This document shows, piece by piece, positions 1 through 7,300 of a stretch of DNA of 12,776 bases. Source of the DNA: DAINBT01 sp036732785 (lineage in GTDB: Bacteria > Planctomycetota > Phycisphaerae > Sedimentisphaerales > SM23-30); NCBI GenBank assembly GCA_964537505.1, contig CAZICK010000101.1:1-12776 (forward strand). Reading direction: 5' to 3'. Numbering within the stretch: the stretch's first letter is position 1; each line of letters starts with the position of its first letter. The notes below the pieces were generated by a model. It was given only the letters and a program-made list of their open reading frames with translations, ran no database searches and was not told the DNA's origin. Made by a program: the position numbers and the translations under genes.

Positions 1-74
1 ATAAGCACTTACATCAATTCCAACCACGTAAAATAAGCACTTACATCAATTCCCCGACACCAAAAATAATTGTC

Positions 75-95
75 ATGCCCGACCTGATCGGGCAT
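75..95. repeat. Palindromic hairpin, copy 1
   Basis: ATGCCCGA and TCGGGCAT form a perfect 8-bp stem around a 5-base CCTGA loop. The hairpin is flanked by AATTGTC on the left and CCAGT on the right. The same arrangement recurs 91 bases downstream. The composition resembles the dispersed GTCATGCCCGA..TCGGGCATCCAG type of bacterial intergenic palindrome. It has no U-tract, so it is not a typical intrinsic terminator. Confidence 0.8.
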
Positions 96-165
96 CCAGT
101 ACATCAATTTTCGACAACGTAAAATAAGCACTTACATCAATTCCCCCGAACCAAAAATAATTGTC

Positions 166-186
166 ATGCCCGACCTGATCGGGCAT
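166..186. repeat. Palindromic hairpin, copy 2
   Basis: This is the second identical copy of the 8-bp-stem hairpin (ATGCCCGA-CCTGA-TCGGGCAT), with the same flanks. Its right flank CCAGT runs directly into the fibronectin type III coding remnant. The insertion or rearrangement boundary therefore lies at about position 191. Confidence 0.8.
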
Positions 187-340
187 CCAGTTCGGCCAAT
201 GGCAGATAGTGGCTACCTCGCTTAATAACGAGATCAACCTGACCGGCCAGCCGAAGGGCCTTCAACTGGAATACAGGGTAAAGGCGGTCAATACCGGCGG
301 CGAAAGCAATTTTAGTAATACCGCGGCAATAGTCCTATGA
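179..340 (+). pseudogene. 3' remnant of a fibronectin type III domain gene
   Basis: The frame ending at TGA 338-340 encodes about 50 residues that read as the last strands of an Fn3 domain. The features are a Trp near the start (FGQWQIVAT), then LEYRVKAVNTGGESNFSN and a short hydrophobic tail TAAIVL. The pattern YRVxAVNxxGxSxxSN is characteristic of Fn3 strands F and G, found in secreted or surface proteins. The frame is closed upstream by TGA 176-178, inside the hairpin repeat, and it has no Met codon. The first four residues come from repeat sequence. The gene therefore seems to have been cut by the repeat at about 191, leaving only its 3' end, and is probably not expressed. An assembly join at the repeat is the alternative. 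The stop lies 9 bp from the convergent LysE-type gene. Confidence 0.6.
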
Positions 341-349
341 TTAAACAAC

Positions 350-982
350 TTAAACAACCACACTTTTTGGGATGGCGTTGTAAATGAAGAATAGGCCGAA
401 ACTTACAAGTGTCAGTGAGCACACTAACAGAACAACGTATTGTGTTCGGCCGCCCAGCAGTTTCGCCCCCTTGAAACTTGTCCACGATAAAGCTTCCAGC
501 CAAACAAGATCGCACAGCCAATGAACTGTTATGAACAGGGCAAATGCCAACCCTCCAAGTTCTTGAACATCTTTTATCAACACCAGACCCACCGTAGGCC
601 ACCACAATAAAAAAAAGGGATTGCCCGCGCTGAGAATGATGCCGGTCCATAGTGGGTTTTTGCTGGTGTATTGTGTAACTTTTTCATTGTTTTTACCAAC
701 GCTGCGCAGCATTTGTATTCCCATGAATAACAGAAAAGCGCCGCCGACCAAACCTATAACCATTTTTACCGTTTCTGATTGAAGAAATAAACGGCCCATT
801 CCCGCCCAGATGCAAAGTACCAGTGGAAATTCCACCACACCATGACCAACAGCGATCAGTCCGCCAGCATGGCGTGATCGTGTTCCAGCGGCGATGGTTG
901 CCGCGGTCACCGGCCCGGGCGCCATAACACCGGACAAGGAAATCGACACGGCCTTGGCTAAAAACAGTATCAATGCCATCAA
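350..982 (-). CDS. LysE/RhtB-family amino-acid exporter
   Basis: This is a predicted inner-membrane translocator of about 210 residues, the usual LysE/RhtB length. Family members export amino acids or related small molecules by proton antiport. The N-terminal family signature is present: SLSGVMAPGPVTAATIAAG at residues 15-33, then a Gly-rich second helix near 41-61 (GLIAVGHGVVEFPLVL). About six hydrophobic segments are visible near residues 3-23, 41-61, 73-93, 112-135, 144-165 and 181-201. The central hydrophilic loop (KNNEKVTQYTSK) lies at 97-108. The far end is a TTG codon with GGAG about 8 nt upstream. The adjacent ATG at 979 is equally plausible. The substrate cannot be told from sequence. 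The gene is monocistronic and convergent with the Fn3 remnant, and no LysG-type regulator is nearby. Confidence 0.88.
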   Translation of the reverse strand: MMALILFLAKAVSISLSGVMAPGPVTAATIAAGTRSRHAGGLIAVGHGVVEFPLVLCIWAGMGRLFLQSETVKMVIGLVGGAFLLFMGIQMLRSVGKNNEKVTQYTSKNPLWTGIILSAGNPFFLLWWPTVGLVLIKDVQELGGLAFALFITVHWLCDLVWLEALSWTSFKGAKLLGGRTQYVVLLVCSLTLVSFGLFFIYNAIPKSVVV

Positions 983-1034
983 TTACGGTTCTCCATCAAT
1001 GAGATCAACTTAAGCCTGAGTGCTGTCGAACAAG

Positions 1035-1063
1035 ATATTAGCTGAATATGCCGGAAGAGGCAA
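1035..1063 (-). promoter_or_regulatory. Possible promoter of the LysE-type gene
   Basis: On the minus strand TTGCCT (-35), a 17-nt spacer and TAATAT (-10) lie about 50 nt upstream of the exporter start. Each hexamer matches the sigma70 consensus at 4 of 6 positions, so this is a weak prediction. The rest of the 983-1290 intergenic stretch, which also separates this gene from rnr, shows nothing convincing: no tRNA, no terminator and no clear promoter for rnr. Confidence 0.35.
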
Positions 1064-1290
1064 TATATGAATCCGCCGGGGCGATGGGCTTGGGGGGCTT
1101 GTTATCGCTGTCAAGGCCGGTTAAACGGAAACACATATTAAACTAGGCACTTGCGGATATTATTTTACCCTGCTTTTGTAGGCTGTAACCGTTTGTGTAT
1201 CCAGATGTTATGTAATTACCCGCAGCCAAAAGGACAAAAGTTATCTTTAATCCGTGGCGGCAAATAACTTTTCATGGTACTATCGCGTAT

Positions 1291-3561
1291 ATGCCAAAGC
1301 GTTTTACAAAGCGAATCATAAGCCTTTTGACGCACCCGGACTATACCGGGTTGAAAAAACAGGCCGTGGCCCAATTGCTGCAAGTGCCACAGGAACAGTA
1401 CGATAAGTTCAGCCAGGCTGTCGAACAGTTATCCCGGCAGGGCAGTATTGTTATCGATAATAGTAAATGCCTGTCTTTGCCGGAAATGACAGGTCAGATA
1501 ACCGGGATTTTCCAGGCGAATAGTAAAGGCTTTGGTTTCGTCCGGCCGGACAAACTCACTGCACAAGGTGACCTGTTCATACCGGCGGGGGCGTCGCTGG
1601 AGGCAATCACGGGCGATAGGGTCGTTGCACGGGTTTTTCAATGCGGTAAGCGTAACGGCAAAACGCGTACCAGAGGCAAAATTATCGAGATTATATCTCG
1701 CGGACAGAGTCAGTTTACAGGCGATTTGTTCAAGGAAGGTAAATGGTGGTTCATCAAGCCTGACGGCAAAGATATTTCGGAAAGAATTGCCGTTGATGAT
1801 CCATCGGCAAAGGATGCCCGGATCGGTGATAAGGTACTCGTGGAAATCCTCAACTTTCCCTCCCGGGATTGTTACGCCAGTGGAGTTATTATAGAGCGGC
1901 TGGGCAAAAGCGGTACCAGCCAGGCAGAACTTAAAGGCGTTATGAGGCGGTATAATCTGGAGGATAAATTTAGCCGGGGCGCACTTAATGAAGCTCGCAG
2001 CGGCATCCGGGACTATAACGTGGAGGACCTTCTGGAGCAGCAAGACCACCCCGGCAGGGGCCGTAAGGGCAGGCTTGGCCGCCGGGAAGATATCCGCCGA
2101 CAGGAGATCATTACCATCGACCCGGCTGATGCCCGCGACTTTGATGATGCTGTCAGTATCAAAAGATTGCCGCATGGCCATTGGCTGCTGGGTGTGCACA
2201 TAGCGGATGTAAGTCACTTTGTCAAACCGGATGGTCGCCTGGACAAGGAGGCTATGGCCCGTGGCACCAGTGTATATCTGCCCCTGCACGTGGTTCCTAT
2301 GCTGCCGGAACTGCTCAGTAATGGGATATGTTCGTTGCAGGAAGGGCAGGACCGACTGGTAAAAAGTGTCTATGTCAAAATTGATGAAAACGGCCAGGTA
2401 CTTGCCTCGCGATTTGCCAATAGTGTAATGCGATCGACCCGGCGATTGACATACGAAGACATCGATCACATTCTTGATGGCAAGGTCTCCGCTAAAACCG
2501 GCAAAATTGCCGGGTCCGATCAGCCGGCTATTGGGGCTGGCGTTGTTAAGCTGGTCAGGAAAATGGAGCAGCTCGCCCGGATTCTGCAGAAACGTCGGCA
2601 AAAACAGGGAATGTTAACCCTGGACCTGCCCAAGGCCGAGCTGGTTTACGACGACAAAGGCCTAGCTATCGACGCGCGTCTGGAAAGCAGGTCTTTTTCA
2701 CATACTATTATAGAGATGTTTATGCTGGAGGCCAATGAGGCGGTAGCACGGTTGCTGGATAGTATCATGGTGGAGTTTCTTCGACGGGTACATCCGGAAC
2801 CGGACGGCCTGACCACTGGCGAGATGGTAAGGGTGATTAAATTGTGCGGATATACGATTCCTAAAAAAATGGGTCGTGAGGATATACAGCAGCTATTGGC
2901 GTCGGTAAAGGGCAAACCGGAGTCGTTTTTGATAAACCTGGCGGTGCTCAGAAGTATGCAGCAAGCCGAGTACAATCCCGCTCATATAGGTCATTACGCT
3001 TTGGCCAGCAGGTGCTATTGTCACTTTACCAGCCCGATTCGCAGATACCCGGACCTTACGGTGCATCGCCTGTTGGCCCAATGGCTCGAAGGACGGCTGA
3101 CCAAAGAGACTGCTCGGGGAGAATTTTCCAGCTATGAAGAATTAGAAAAGCTCGCTGCCCATTGCAGTGATCGCGAGCGTAATGCCGAGCGGGCCGAGTA
3201 TGAGCTGCAAAACATAAAACTTTTGCAACTGCTCGCCGGTCGCGTCGGAGACGATATGCACGGAGTGGTGGTTTCCATAACCGATTTCGGACTTTTTGTA
3301 CAACTGGAGAAATTCCTCTTTGAAGGGCTGATTACGGCACAGGACGCCATTTATTGGCAGTCAACACAACGGCAGGGCGGCAAAGGCGATCAGAAAAAAT
3401 CCCGCCGGTCACCCCGCTCGAAACAACCAGAGCGTTCCCAGCAGGGACGTTTCTCGACCAACTGCCCCTTCAGGCTCGGCCAGAAAATCCGCGTTCGAAT
3501 TGCCCGTGTCAACGTAGCGGCACAGATGCTCGATTTAGTCCCCAGCCCGAACGAATACTGA
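1291..3561 (+). CDS. rnr: Ribonuclease R (RNB-family 3'-5' exoribonuclease)
   Basis: RNase R degrades structured RNA from the 3' end and takes part in rRNA and mRNA quality control in the cytoplasm. The 756 residues fit the family (roughly 700-820). In order there is a winged-helix-like N-terminus (about 5-60), two cold-shock OB folds (about 68-200, including GFGFVRPD at 80-87) and the RNB catalytic domain (about 268-600). The RNB domain carries IDPADARDFDDA at 276-287, whose Asp residues (277, 283, 285, 286) match the Mg-binding set. It also carries HFTSPIRRYPDLTVHR at 578-593. A C-terminal S1 domain starts near 651 (GVVVSITDFGLFV). The S1 domain is interrupted by a Lys/Arg/Ser/Gln-rich segment at 694-720. 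No clear Shine-Dalgarno precedes the ATG. The gene stands alone, between the divergent exporter and the promoter of the next operon. Confidence 0.95.
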   Translation: MPKRFTKRIISLLTHPDYTGLKKQAVAQLLQVPQEQYDKFSQAVEQLSRQGSIVIDNSKCLSLPEMTGQITGIFQANSKGFGFVRPDKLTAQGDLFIPAGASLEAITGDRVVARVFQCGKRNGKTRTRGKIIEIISRGQSQFTGDLFKEGKWWFIKPDGKDISERIAVDDPSAKDARIGDKVLVEILNFPSRDCYASGVIIERLGKSGTSQAELKGVMRRYNLEDKFSRGALNEARSGIRDYNVEDLLEQQDHPGRGRKGRLGRREDIRRQEIITIDPADARDFDDAVSIKRLPHGHWLLGVHIADVSHFVKPDGRLDKEAMARGTSVYLPLHVVPMLPELLSNGICSLQEGQDRLVKSVYVKIDENGQVLASRFANSVMRSTRRLTYEDIDHILDGKVSAKTGKIAGSDQPAIGAGVVKLVRKMEQLARILQKRRQKQGMLTLDLPKAELVYDDKGLAIDARLESRSFSHTIIEMFMLEANEAVARLLDSIMVEFLRRVHPEPDGLTTGEMVRVIKLCGYTIPKKMGREDIQQLLASVKGKPESFLINLAVLRSMQQAEYNPAHIGHYALASRCYCHFTSPIRRYPDLTVHRLLAQWLEGRLTKETARGEFSSYEELEKLAAHCSDRERNAERAEYELQNIKLLQLLAGRVGDDMHGVVVSITDFGLFVQLEKFLFEGLITAQDAIYWQSTQRQGGKGDQKKSRRSPRSKQPERSQQGRFSTNCPFRLGQKIRVRIARVNVAAQMLDLVPSPNEY

Positions 3562-3649
3562 AATCGCAACCCACAGGCAACAAAGAAAGTCACCTCGACG
3601 TCACCACCATCTGCCACCTTACAAGAATAGGGGAAAATTTGCATTTTTT

Positions 3650-3678
3650 TTGATATTCGTCCGATATTAAAGTATAAA
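3650..3678 (+). promoter_or_regulatory. Sigma70-type promoter of the citrate-lyase-like operon
   Basis: TTGATA (3650-3655), a 17-nt spacer and TATAAA (3673-3678) each differ from consensus at one position. The spacing is optimal, and an A/T-rich stretch lies just upstream. Transcription would start near 3684-3686, giving a leader of about 22 nt to the ATG at 3707. This rules against the TTG/ATG codons at 3686/3689 as the real start. No operator palindrome is evident. Confidence 0.65.
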
Positions 3679-3706
3679 CAACATTTTGATGTTGAGAGTA
3701 GCGACA

Positions 3707-4954
3707 ATGCCCGCACAGATGACTGAGTTACCATTTCTTGAGCACATAGCCGGCCGGTTCAATCTGCCGGTACCGGAGTTCCTCACTGCAGAGGCAGGCG
3801 CAGCTCAGATCAGAGATGCCATCAAGCGGTGGGGCGGCAAGGCACTGGTCAAACCGGACGTCTTATCCGGCCGGCGAGGCAAAGCCGGCGCCGTCACGAT
3901 GGTTACCGATTACGTGGAGGCCCAGCGCCAGTTGAAACAGGTCCAGTCTCTGGAAATCAACGGCCACCTTTGCCGCACTGCATATCTGACCCAGTACATT
4001 CCGGCTGAAATGGAAGTATATTCCGCCATTACTTATGATTCCCGCTATTTGGCCCCATCGATGACGCTGTCGCTGGCTGGTGGCGTGGAGATAGAGGATG
4101 TTGCCGACGACCAGAAAATAACCTTTCAGATTGACGTGTTCAAAGGCTTAGGCGCCTACCAGGTCAGTGAAGCGATTGCCAAACTCGGATGTCCCGCGAA
4201 CCTGGTCAGTTTGCTTTCACGCAGCCTGGTGGACCTTTGGGACACCTTTATATCGACCGGGATGCGGATGTGTGAAGTAAACCCGTGGCGAATCACGCCG
4301 GATGGTAAGCCGTATGCCTGTGATTTTAAGGCCGTTTTTGATGAGGCAAACTTTAAGTTCAGGAATCTCGGCTTTAATCTGCCCGAATATCCAGCCAATA
4401 TGACGATTTTCGAGGAAGAGATGGCTTCCTGGAATGCTTCCAGTTACCGCGGGCAGGCGCACGCGTCGGAACTGGGCGGTGAACTGATACTGCCTATTCT
4501 GTTTGGCGGCGGCGCCTCGACCATCATCATCGAAACGCTCGTACAGTGCGGCGGAAGTCCTATTATCCTGTCCGATTTCGGGGGCAATCCGCCATACGAA
4601 CGCATGTTCGGAACGGCAAAAATATGTTTTGAGCACAATCTCAAAAAGGCAAAACTGCTCCTCATCCTTGGAGGAAACGCCAACAATACGCTCATCGACG
4701 TGACCTTCAAAGCCATTGCCGATGCCCTGGAGGCTTACGTCTATGAATATGGCGCCATATCCACTCCTGTAATCGTTGGTCGCGGCGGCCCGCACCTTGT
4801 CAAAGGGATACTTATCATGAGAGACACGCTGGAGGCACTGGGTTTGCCGTATGTTATCTTTGGTCCCGAGACGCCCGTAACCCAGGTAGCCGAATACGCG
4901 GCCAAACTGGTAAAGGTCTGGCCAGAAACCGGAGACGTCAAAGATGAGAGCTAA
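3707..4954 (+). CDS. ATP-citrate-lyase-like subunit, ATP-grasp plus citrate-binding domain
   Basis: This corresponds to the smaller subunit of two-subunit ATP citrate lyase (AclB of green sulfur bacteria, ACLA of plants), which supplies the ATP-grasp and citrate-binding domains. Its 415 residues fit that family. An ATP-grasp domain spans about 1-240, with KPDVLSGRRGKAG at 49-61 and CEVNP at 189-193 (Glu190 and Asn192 as metal ligands). A Rossmann-like citrate-binding domain follows, with GGGAS at 267-271, NANNT at 324-328 and GRGGP at 358-362. These correspond to the citrate-pocket loops of human ACLY, although one pocket Ser appears to be Gly. The start is placed at 3707, behind a weak GAGAG and downstream of the predicted transcription start; 3719 is also possible. 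It overlaps the next gene by 11 bp, so the two chains are probably translated together. It could act on a citrate analogue. Confidence 0.82.
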   Translation: MPAQMTELPFLEHIAGRFNLPVPEFLTAEAGAAQIRDAIKRWGGKALVKPDVLSGRRGKAGAVTMVTDYVEAQRQLKQVQSLEINGHLCRTAYLTQYIPAEMEVYSAITYDSRYLAPSMTLSLAGGVEIEDVADDQKITFQIDVFKGLGAYQVSEAIAKLGCPANLVSLLSRSLVDLWDTFISTGMRMCEVNPWRITPDGKPYACDFKAVFDEANFKFRNLGFNLPEYPANMTIFEEEMASWNASSYRGQAHASELGGELILPILFGGGASTIIIETLVQCGGSPIILSDFGGNPPYERMFGTAKICFEHNLKKAKLLLILGGNANNTLIDVTFKAIADALEAYVYEYGAISTPVIVGRGGPHLVKGILIMRDTLEALGLPYVIFGPETPVTQVAEYAAKLVKVWPETGDVKDES

Positions 4955-7043
4955 GAAGCTAAGTGACCTGCTAAAGGCTGGGGACCGGGTAGCTGTCTCC
5001 AACATCACCGGCAGGGAGGCCGCCGTCGTCACCGCCGCTTCACAAAAATACTGTGGTAATATTGTAGGCGGCTGGGCCTTGGGCCGGCAGGGCCAAAAAC
5101 TCGACGTGCCACACGGCCGGCCGATACCGGTCTTTTCCAACGTCGAGGAACTGACCAATTCTCTGCCCAAGGAACAATGGCCCAATAAAATTGTGGTCTA
5201 TTCACCTCCACAGGCGGTTTACGCCGAGGTTAAGGAGATTGTAGAGCACCGTAACGGCACTATCGAAACGATTTTTATTATCACTGAGCACGTTTCCATA
5301 GAGGTTACCGCCAAGATAGCTCAGATATGTTCTCAAGCCAACATTGACGTTGTAGGCTGTAATTCCCTGGGCGTTATAAACGTTCACGATGCGGTGCGGG
5401 TGGGATCCGTGGGTGGTGACAGTCCTGGCGAGAACTTTCGACCGGGCTGTGCGACGATAATTTCCAACAGTGGCAACATGGTGAATACCATGGCTTCGTA
5501 TCTCCTAAGTGCCGGATTAGGAACATCTTACGGTATTTCAACGGGAAAGGATATGCTCATTCTCATGCCCCTCAAGAATATCCTGGAGCTGGCACGCGAC
5601 GATGAGAGCACCAGGATCATCACTGTTTACTGTGAGCCGGGCGGTCTTTACGAAAAAGATGCCCTGCAGATGTTACGCAGCGGCAAACAAAAATATCCCA
5701 AGCCGATCATTGCCTATGTTACCGGAGAGGTGCTGGAAAAGTTCGATCTTTCCTTGGGGCACGCCGGCGCCGTAGTGGAAGGAAAGGAAACAACCGCTAC
5801 CGCCAAAATGAAACTTTTTGACGAATATTTCGAGATTGACCCTTTTGACCCCGGGATCAAGTACGAAAAAACACCGGAAACAATCAAGGCGCTAAGCAGG
5901 GGAATACGTATTAAAACGCTTCACCATCTGCCGGCGGCAGCGGCATTGATTTGTGATGTAGTGGATGTTAAGCGGGATTTTCGGCCGTCGGAACCACTGG
6001 TGCTGAACCCCTGGTTTGTCGATTACAAGGGTTATGGAAAGCATCTTCCTTCCGAACAGATTCTCCATCGCGGCAAAACACCAGAGCCTTACTGGTCACA
6101 GATAAAGCTTTTGAGCAAGGCTGTTGGTGCGACTCCCACGCCCAGAAATATGAGAAATGCCAGCCACGCCTCCTCTAATGACGGACGCGAACCGAGAATT
6201 TACGGTTATTCTCTGGAAAAGGAAATGGCTGGAGGTTCTTTTGCCGAATCGCTCATTCTTGCATGGACGGGTCAGCGACCTCGGGATTTTGAGGCACAAC
6301 TGATCGAGAAATGCCTTATAGCGTCCCTCACTAACGGTCCAGGCACCATCTCAGCTCAAGGGGCAAAGCTTTCCACCTCAGCCGGGAATGCGCCGAATAC
6401 CGCTATGATTGCAGCTTTGGCATGTATGGGTGATATTCACGGCGGCAACGGACGCCGGGCGGTGGAATATCTTCTTCAAGCCTTCCAAGACACCAGGCTT
6501 TCCGATCCTTACGACCCCGATCATGGCCTTGATCTCCAGAAAATAGCCAACAAACAAGCCGATCAGTTCAGCAAGCGGCGCACTGCCGCTAAAGAAGCTG
6601 GGACGGACTATGAGCGTATCCCTTGCCTGGGGCACCCTGTTTTCAACGGACAGCCCGTCAACTACGACCCACGAGAACAGGTCATTTTTAACTTCCTCAA
6701 AGAAAAAAAACTCTGTAATGTCTTTCTGGATTTCTATCACTTGCTCGCTCATCAGCTCAAAGAGATCGATATCGCAAAAAACGTCTGGGCTGTCAATATT
6801 GACGCTGCTATCGCCTCGGTAGTGCTCGGCAACTGTTGGAAAATGTTGGAGGAAAAACGCATTACCGTTCGACGGGTTTGCGATATCGCTTTTATGGTTT
6901 TTGCTCTTGGCAGAGTTGCGGGGGCCGGCGGTGAGTTTCTCGATCATCAGGATTTCGGTATGCCGATGGATATGCGCATCCCGGTTGACGAATGTGTTGC
7001 CCTGAACAAACCCGTGGATCGTAGAACCAGCCCCAGAGACTGA
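4944..7043 (+). CDS. ATP-citrate-lyase-like subunit, CoA-ligase plus citrate-synthase-fold domain, with altered catalytic site
   Basis: This 699-residue partner resembles the large ACL subunit (about 610 in other two-subunit enzymes). A CoA-binding and succinyl-CoA-synthetase-alpha-like region (about 1-330) contains IISNSGNM (172-179) and the phosphohistidine motif LGHAGAVVEGKE, with His273. The citrate-synthase-fold domain (about 415-680) aligns with human ACLY. Of its triad, His564 (in LGHPVF, matching His975) and Asp620 (in VNID, matching Asp1026) are present. The position of His900, normally in a DHGP motif, is Asn464 in TNGPG. The usual GHR is GHP. About 25 extra residues separate the two His-position motifs, and an unmatched linker (341-415) joins the halves. 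Expected chemistry is ATP- and CoA-dependent formation and cleavage of a citryl-CoA-like thioester. The Asn makes ordinary citrate cleavage doubtful. GGAG sits 9 nt before the ATG. Confidence 0.78.
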   Translation: MRAKKLSDLLKAGDRVAVSNITGREAAVVTAASQKYCGNIVGGWALGRQGQKLDVPHGRPIPVFSNVEELTNSLPKEQWPNKIVVYSPPQAVYAEVKEIVEHRNGTIETIFIITEHVSIEVTAKIAQICSQANIDVVGCNSLGVINVHDAVRVGSVGGDSPGENFRPGCATIISNSGNMVNTMASYLLSAGLGTSYGISTGKDMLILMPLKNILELARDDESTRIITVYCEPGGLYEKDALQMLRSGKQKYPKPIIAYVTGEVLEKFDLSLGHAGAVVEGKETTATAKMKLFDEYFEIDPFDPGIKYEKTPETIKALSRGIRIKTLHHLPAAAALICDVVDVKRDFRPSEPLVLNPWFVDYKGYGKHLPSEQILHRGKTPEPYWSQIKLLSKAVGATPTPRNMRNASHASSNDGREPRIYGYSLEKEMAGGSFAESLILAWTGQRPRDFEAQLIEKCLIASLTNGPGTISAQGAKLSTSAGNAPNTAMIAALACMGDIHGGNGRRAVEYLLQAFQDTRLSDPYDPDHGLDLQKIANKQADQFSKRRTAAKEAGTDYERIPCLGHPVFNGQPVNYDPREQVIFNFLKEKKLCNVFLDFYHLLAHQLKEIDIAKNVWAVNIDAAIASVVLGNCWKMLEEKRITVRRVCDIAFMVFALGRVAGAGGEFLDHQDFGMPMDMRIPVDECVALNKPVDRRTSPRD

Positions 7044-7173
7044 CCGGAACGCGGCATTTTTGCAAAACCGTTCACTTTAAACTGACCAACCCGAATATCC
7101 CATTGGCACTGCGAGTTTTCAAACCTGTCCGCGAAAACGCGACCAGACCGTGGTAAGTCTCTACTAAAATTCC

Positions 7174-7202
7174 TTGAAATAGTCCACATATTAAGATAGA
7201 AT
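7174..7202 (+). promoter_or_regulatory. Sigma70-type promoter of the split-AOR operon
   Basis: TTGAAA (7174-7179), a 17-nt spacer and TAGAAT (7197-7202) each match consensus at 5 of 6 positions. The predicted start is near 7209. It would give an untranslated leader of about 90 nt before the first AOR gene, long enough for leader-based control. Confidence 0.6.
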
Positions 7203-7231
7203 ACATGGTTTCATTCATAATCTTCATAGAT

Positions 7232-7300
7232 ATGGACGAAAAACAGGAATGGTTATCATGCTTTTTACGTAGTTTTTTACAGAAGCAGGAGCTTGCATAA
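7232..7300 (+). CDS. Possible 22-residue leader ORF, translationally coupled to the AOR operon
   Basis: Inside the predicted leader an ATG at 7232 opens a 22-codon frame, MDEKQEWLSCFLRSFLQKQE plus LA. Its TAA (7298-7300) overlaps the ATG of the AOR gene (7300) as TAATG. The same frame extends back to an ATG at 7205, but that codon lies before the expected transcription start. No Shine-Dalgarno precedes 7232. The frame contains the AOR gene's own AGGAG as Gln-Glu codons, so ribosomes translating it would reach the next start directly. Chance is a real alternative for so short a frame. Confidence 0.25.
   Translation: MDEKQEWLSCFLRSFLQKQELA
7287..7291 (+). promoter_or_regulatory. Ribosome binding site of the first AOR gene
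   Basis: AGGAG lies 8 nt before the ATG at 7300 and fixes that start. Confidence 0.7.

Larger units (their letters stand above)
1..191. repeat. Short interspersed repeats with a 91-bp-period near-duplication
   Basis: A 21-nt element beginning ATAAGCACTTACATC occurs at 1-21, 33-53 and 124-144. From 33 onward the sequence is nearly duplicated with a 91-bp offset: 33-100 matches 124-191 almost exactly, differing only in a few bases after the shared CAATTCCCC. The 32 bases at 101-132 join the copies and carry a degenerate third ACATCAATT plus an ACGTAAA tail, which is also seen at 26-32. No coding capacity, transposase or target duplication is visible. The copies are too few and too irregular for a CRISPR array. 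This looks like an intergenic repeat family of the REP or short-palindrome type. The first copy starts at base 1, so the array probably continues upstream. Confidence 0.85.
7044..7299 (+). other. Intergenic region between the two metabolic operons
   Basis: This stretch separates the citrate-lyase-like pair from the AOR operon. It has no strong terminator. The best stem, GTTTTC/GAAAAC near 7114-7132, is 6 bp and lacks a U-tract, so some read-through from the upstream operon is possible. The right half holds a good promoter (7174-7202), a leader of about 90 nt with a small open frame, and the ribosome binding site at 7287-7291. Confidence 0.6.

Noticed and set aside
1..191. CRISPR array
   Set aside because: Repeat spacing is irregular, the units include near-identical 'spacers', and no cas genes are present.
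1209..1214. Extended -10 promoter for rnr (TATGTA)
   Set aside because: There is no supporting -35 hexamer at the right distance, and it matches consensus poorly.
1429..2601. 390-residue open frame antisense to rnr
   Set aside because: It lies wholly opposite the well-conserved RNB gene, shows no recognisable motif and has no ribosome binding site; it is a shadow of the coding strand.
4217..5185. 322-residue antisense frame across the junction of the citrate-lyase-like genes
   Set aside because: Both sense genes have clear family motifs here; the antisense product has no domain signature or start signal.
7114..7132. Terminator after the citrate-lyase-like operon
   Set aside because: The stem is only about 6 bp with a bulge, and no U-tract follows.
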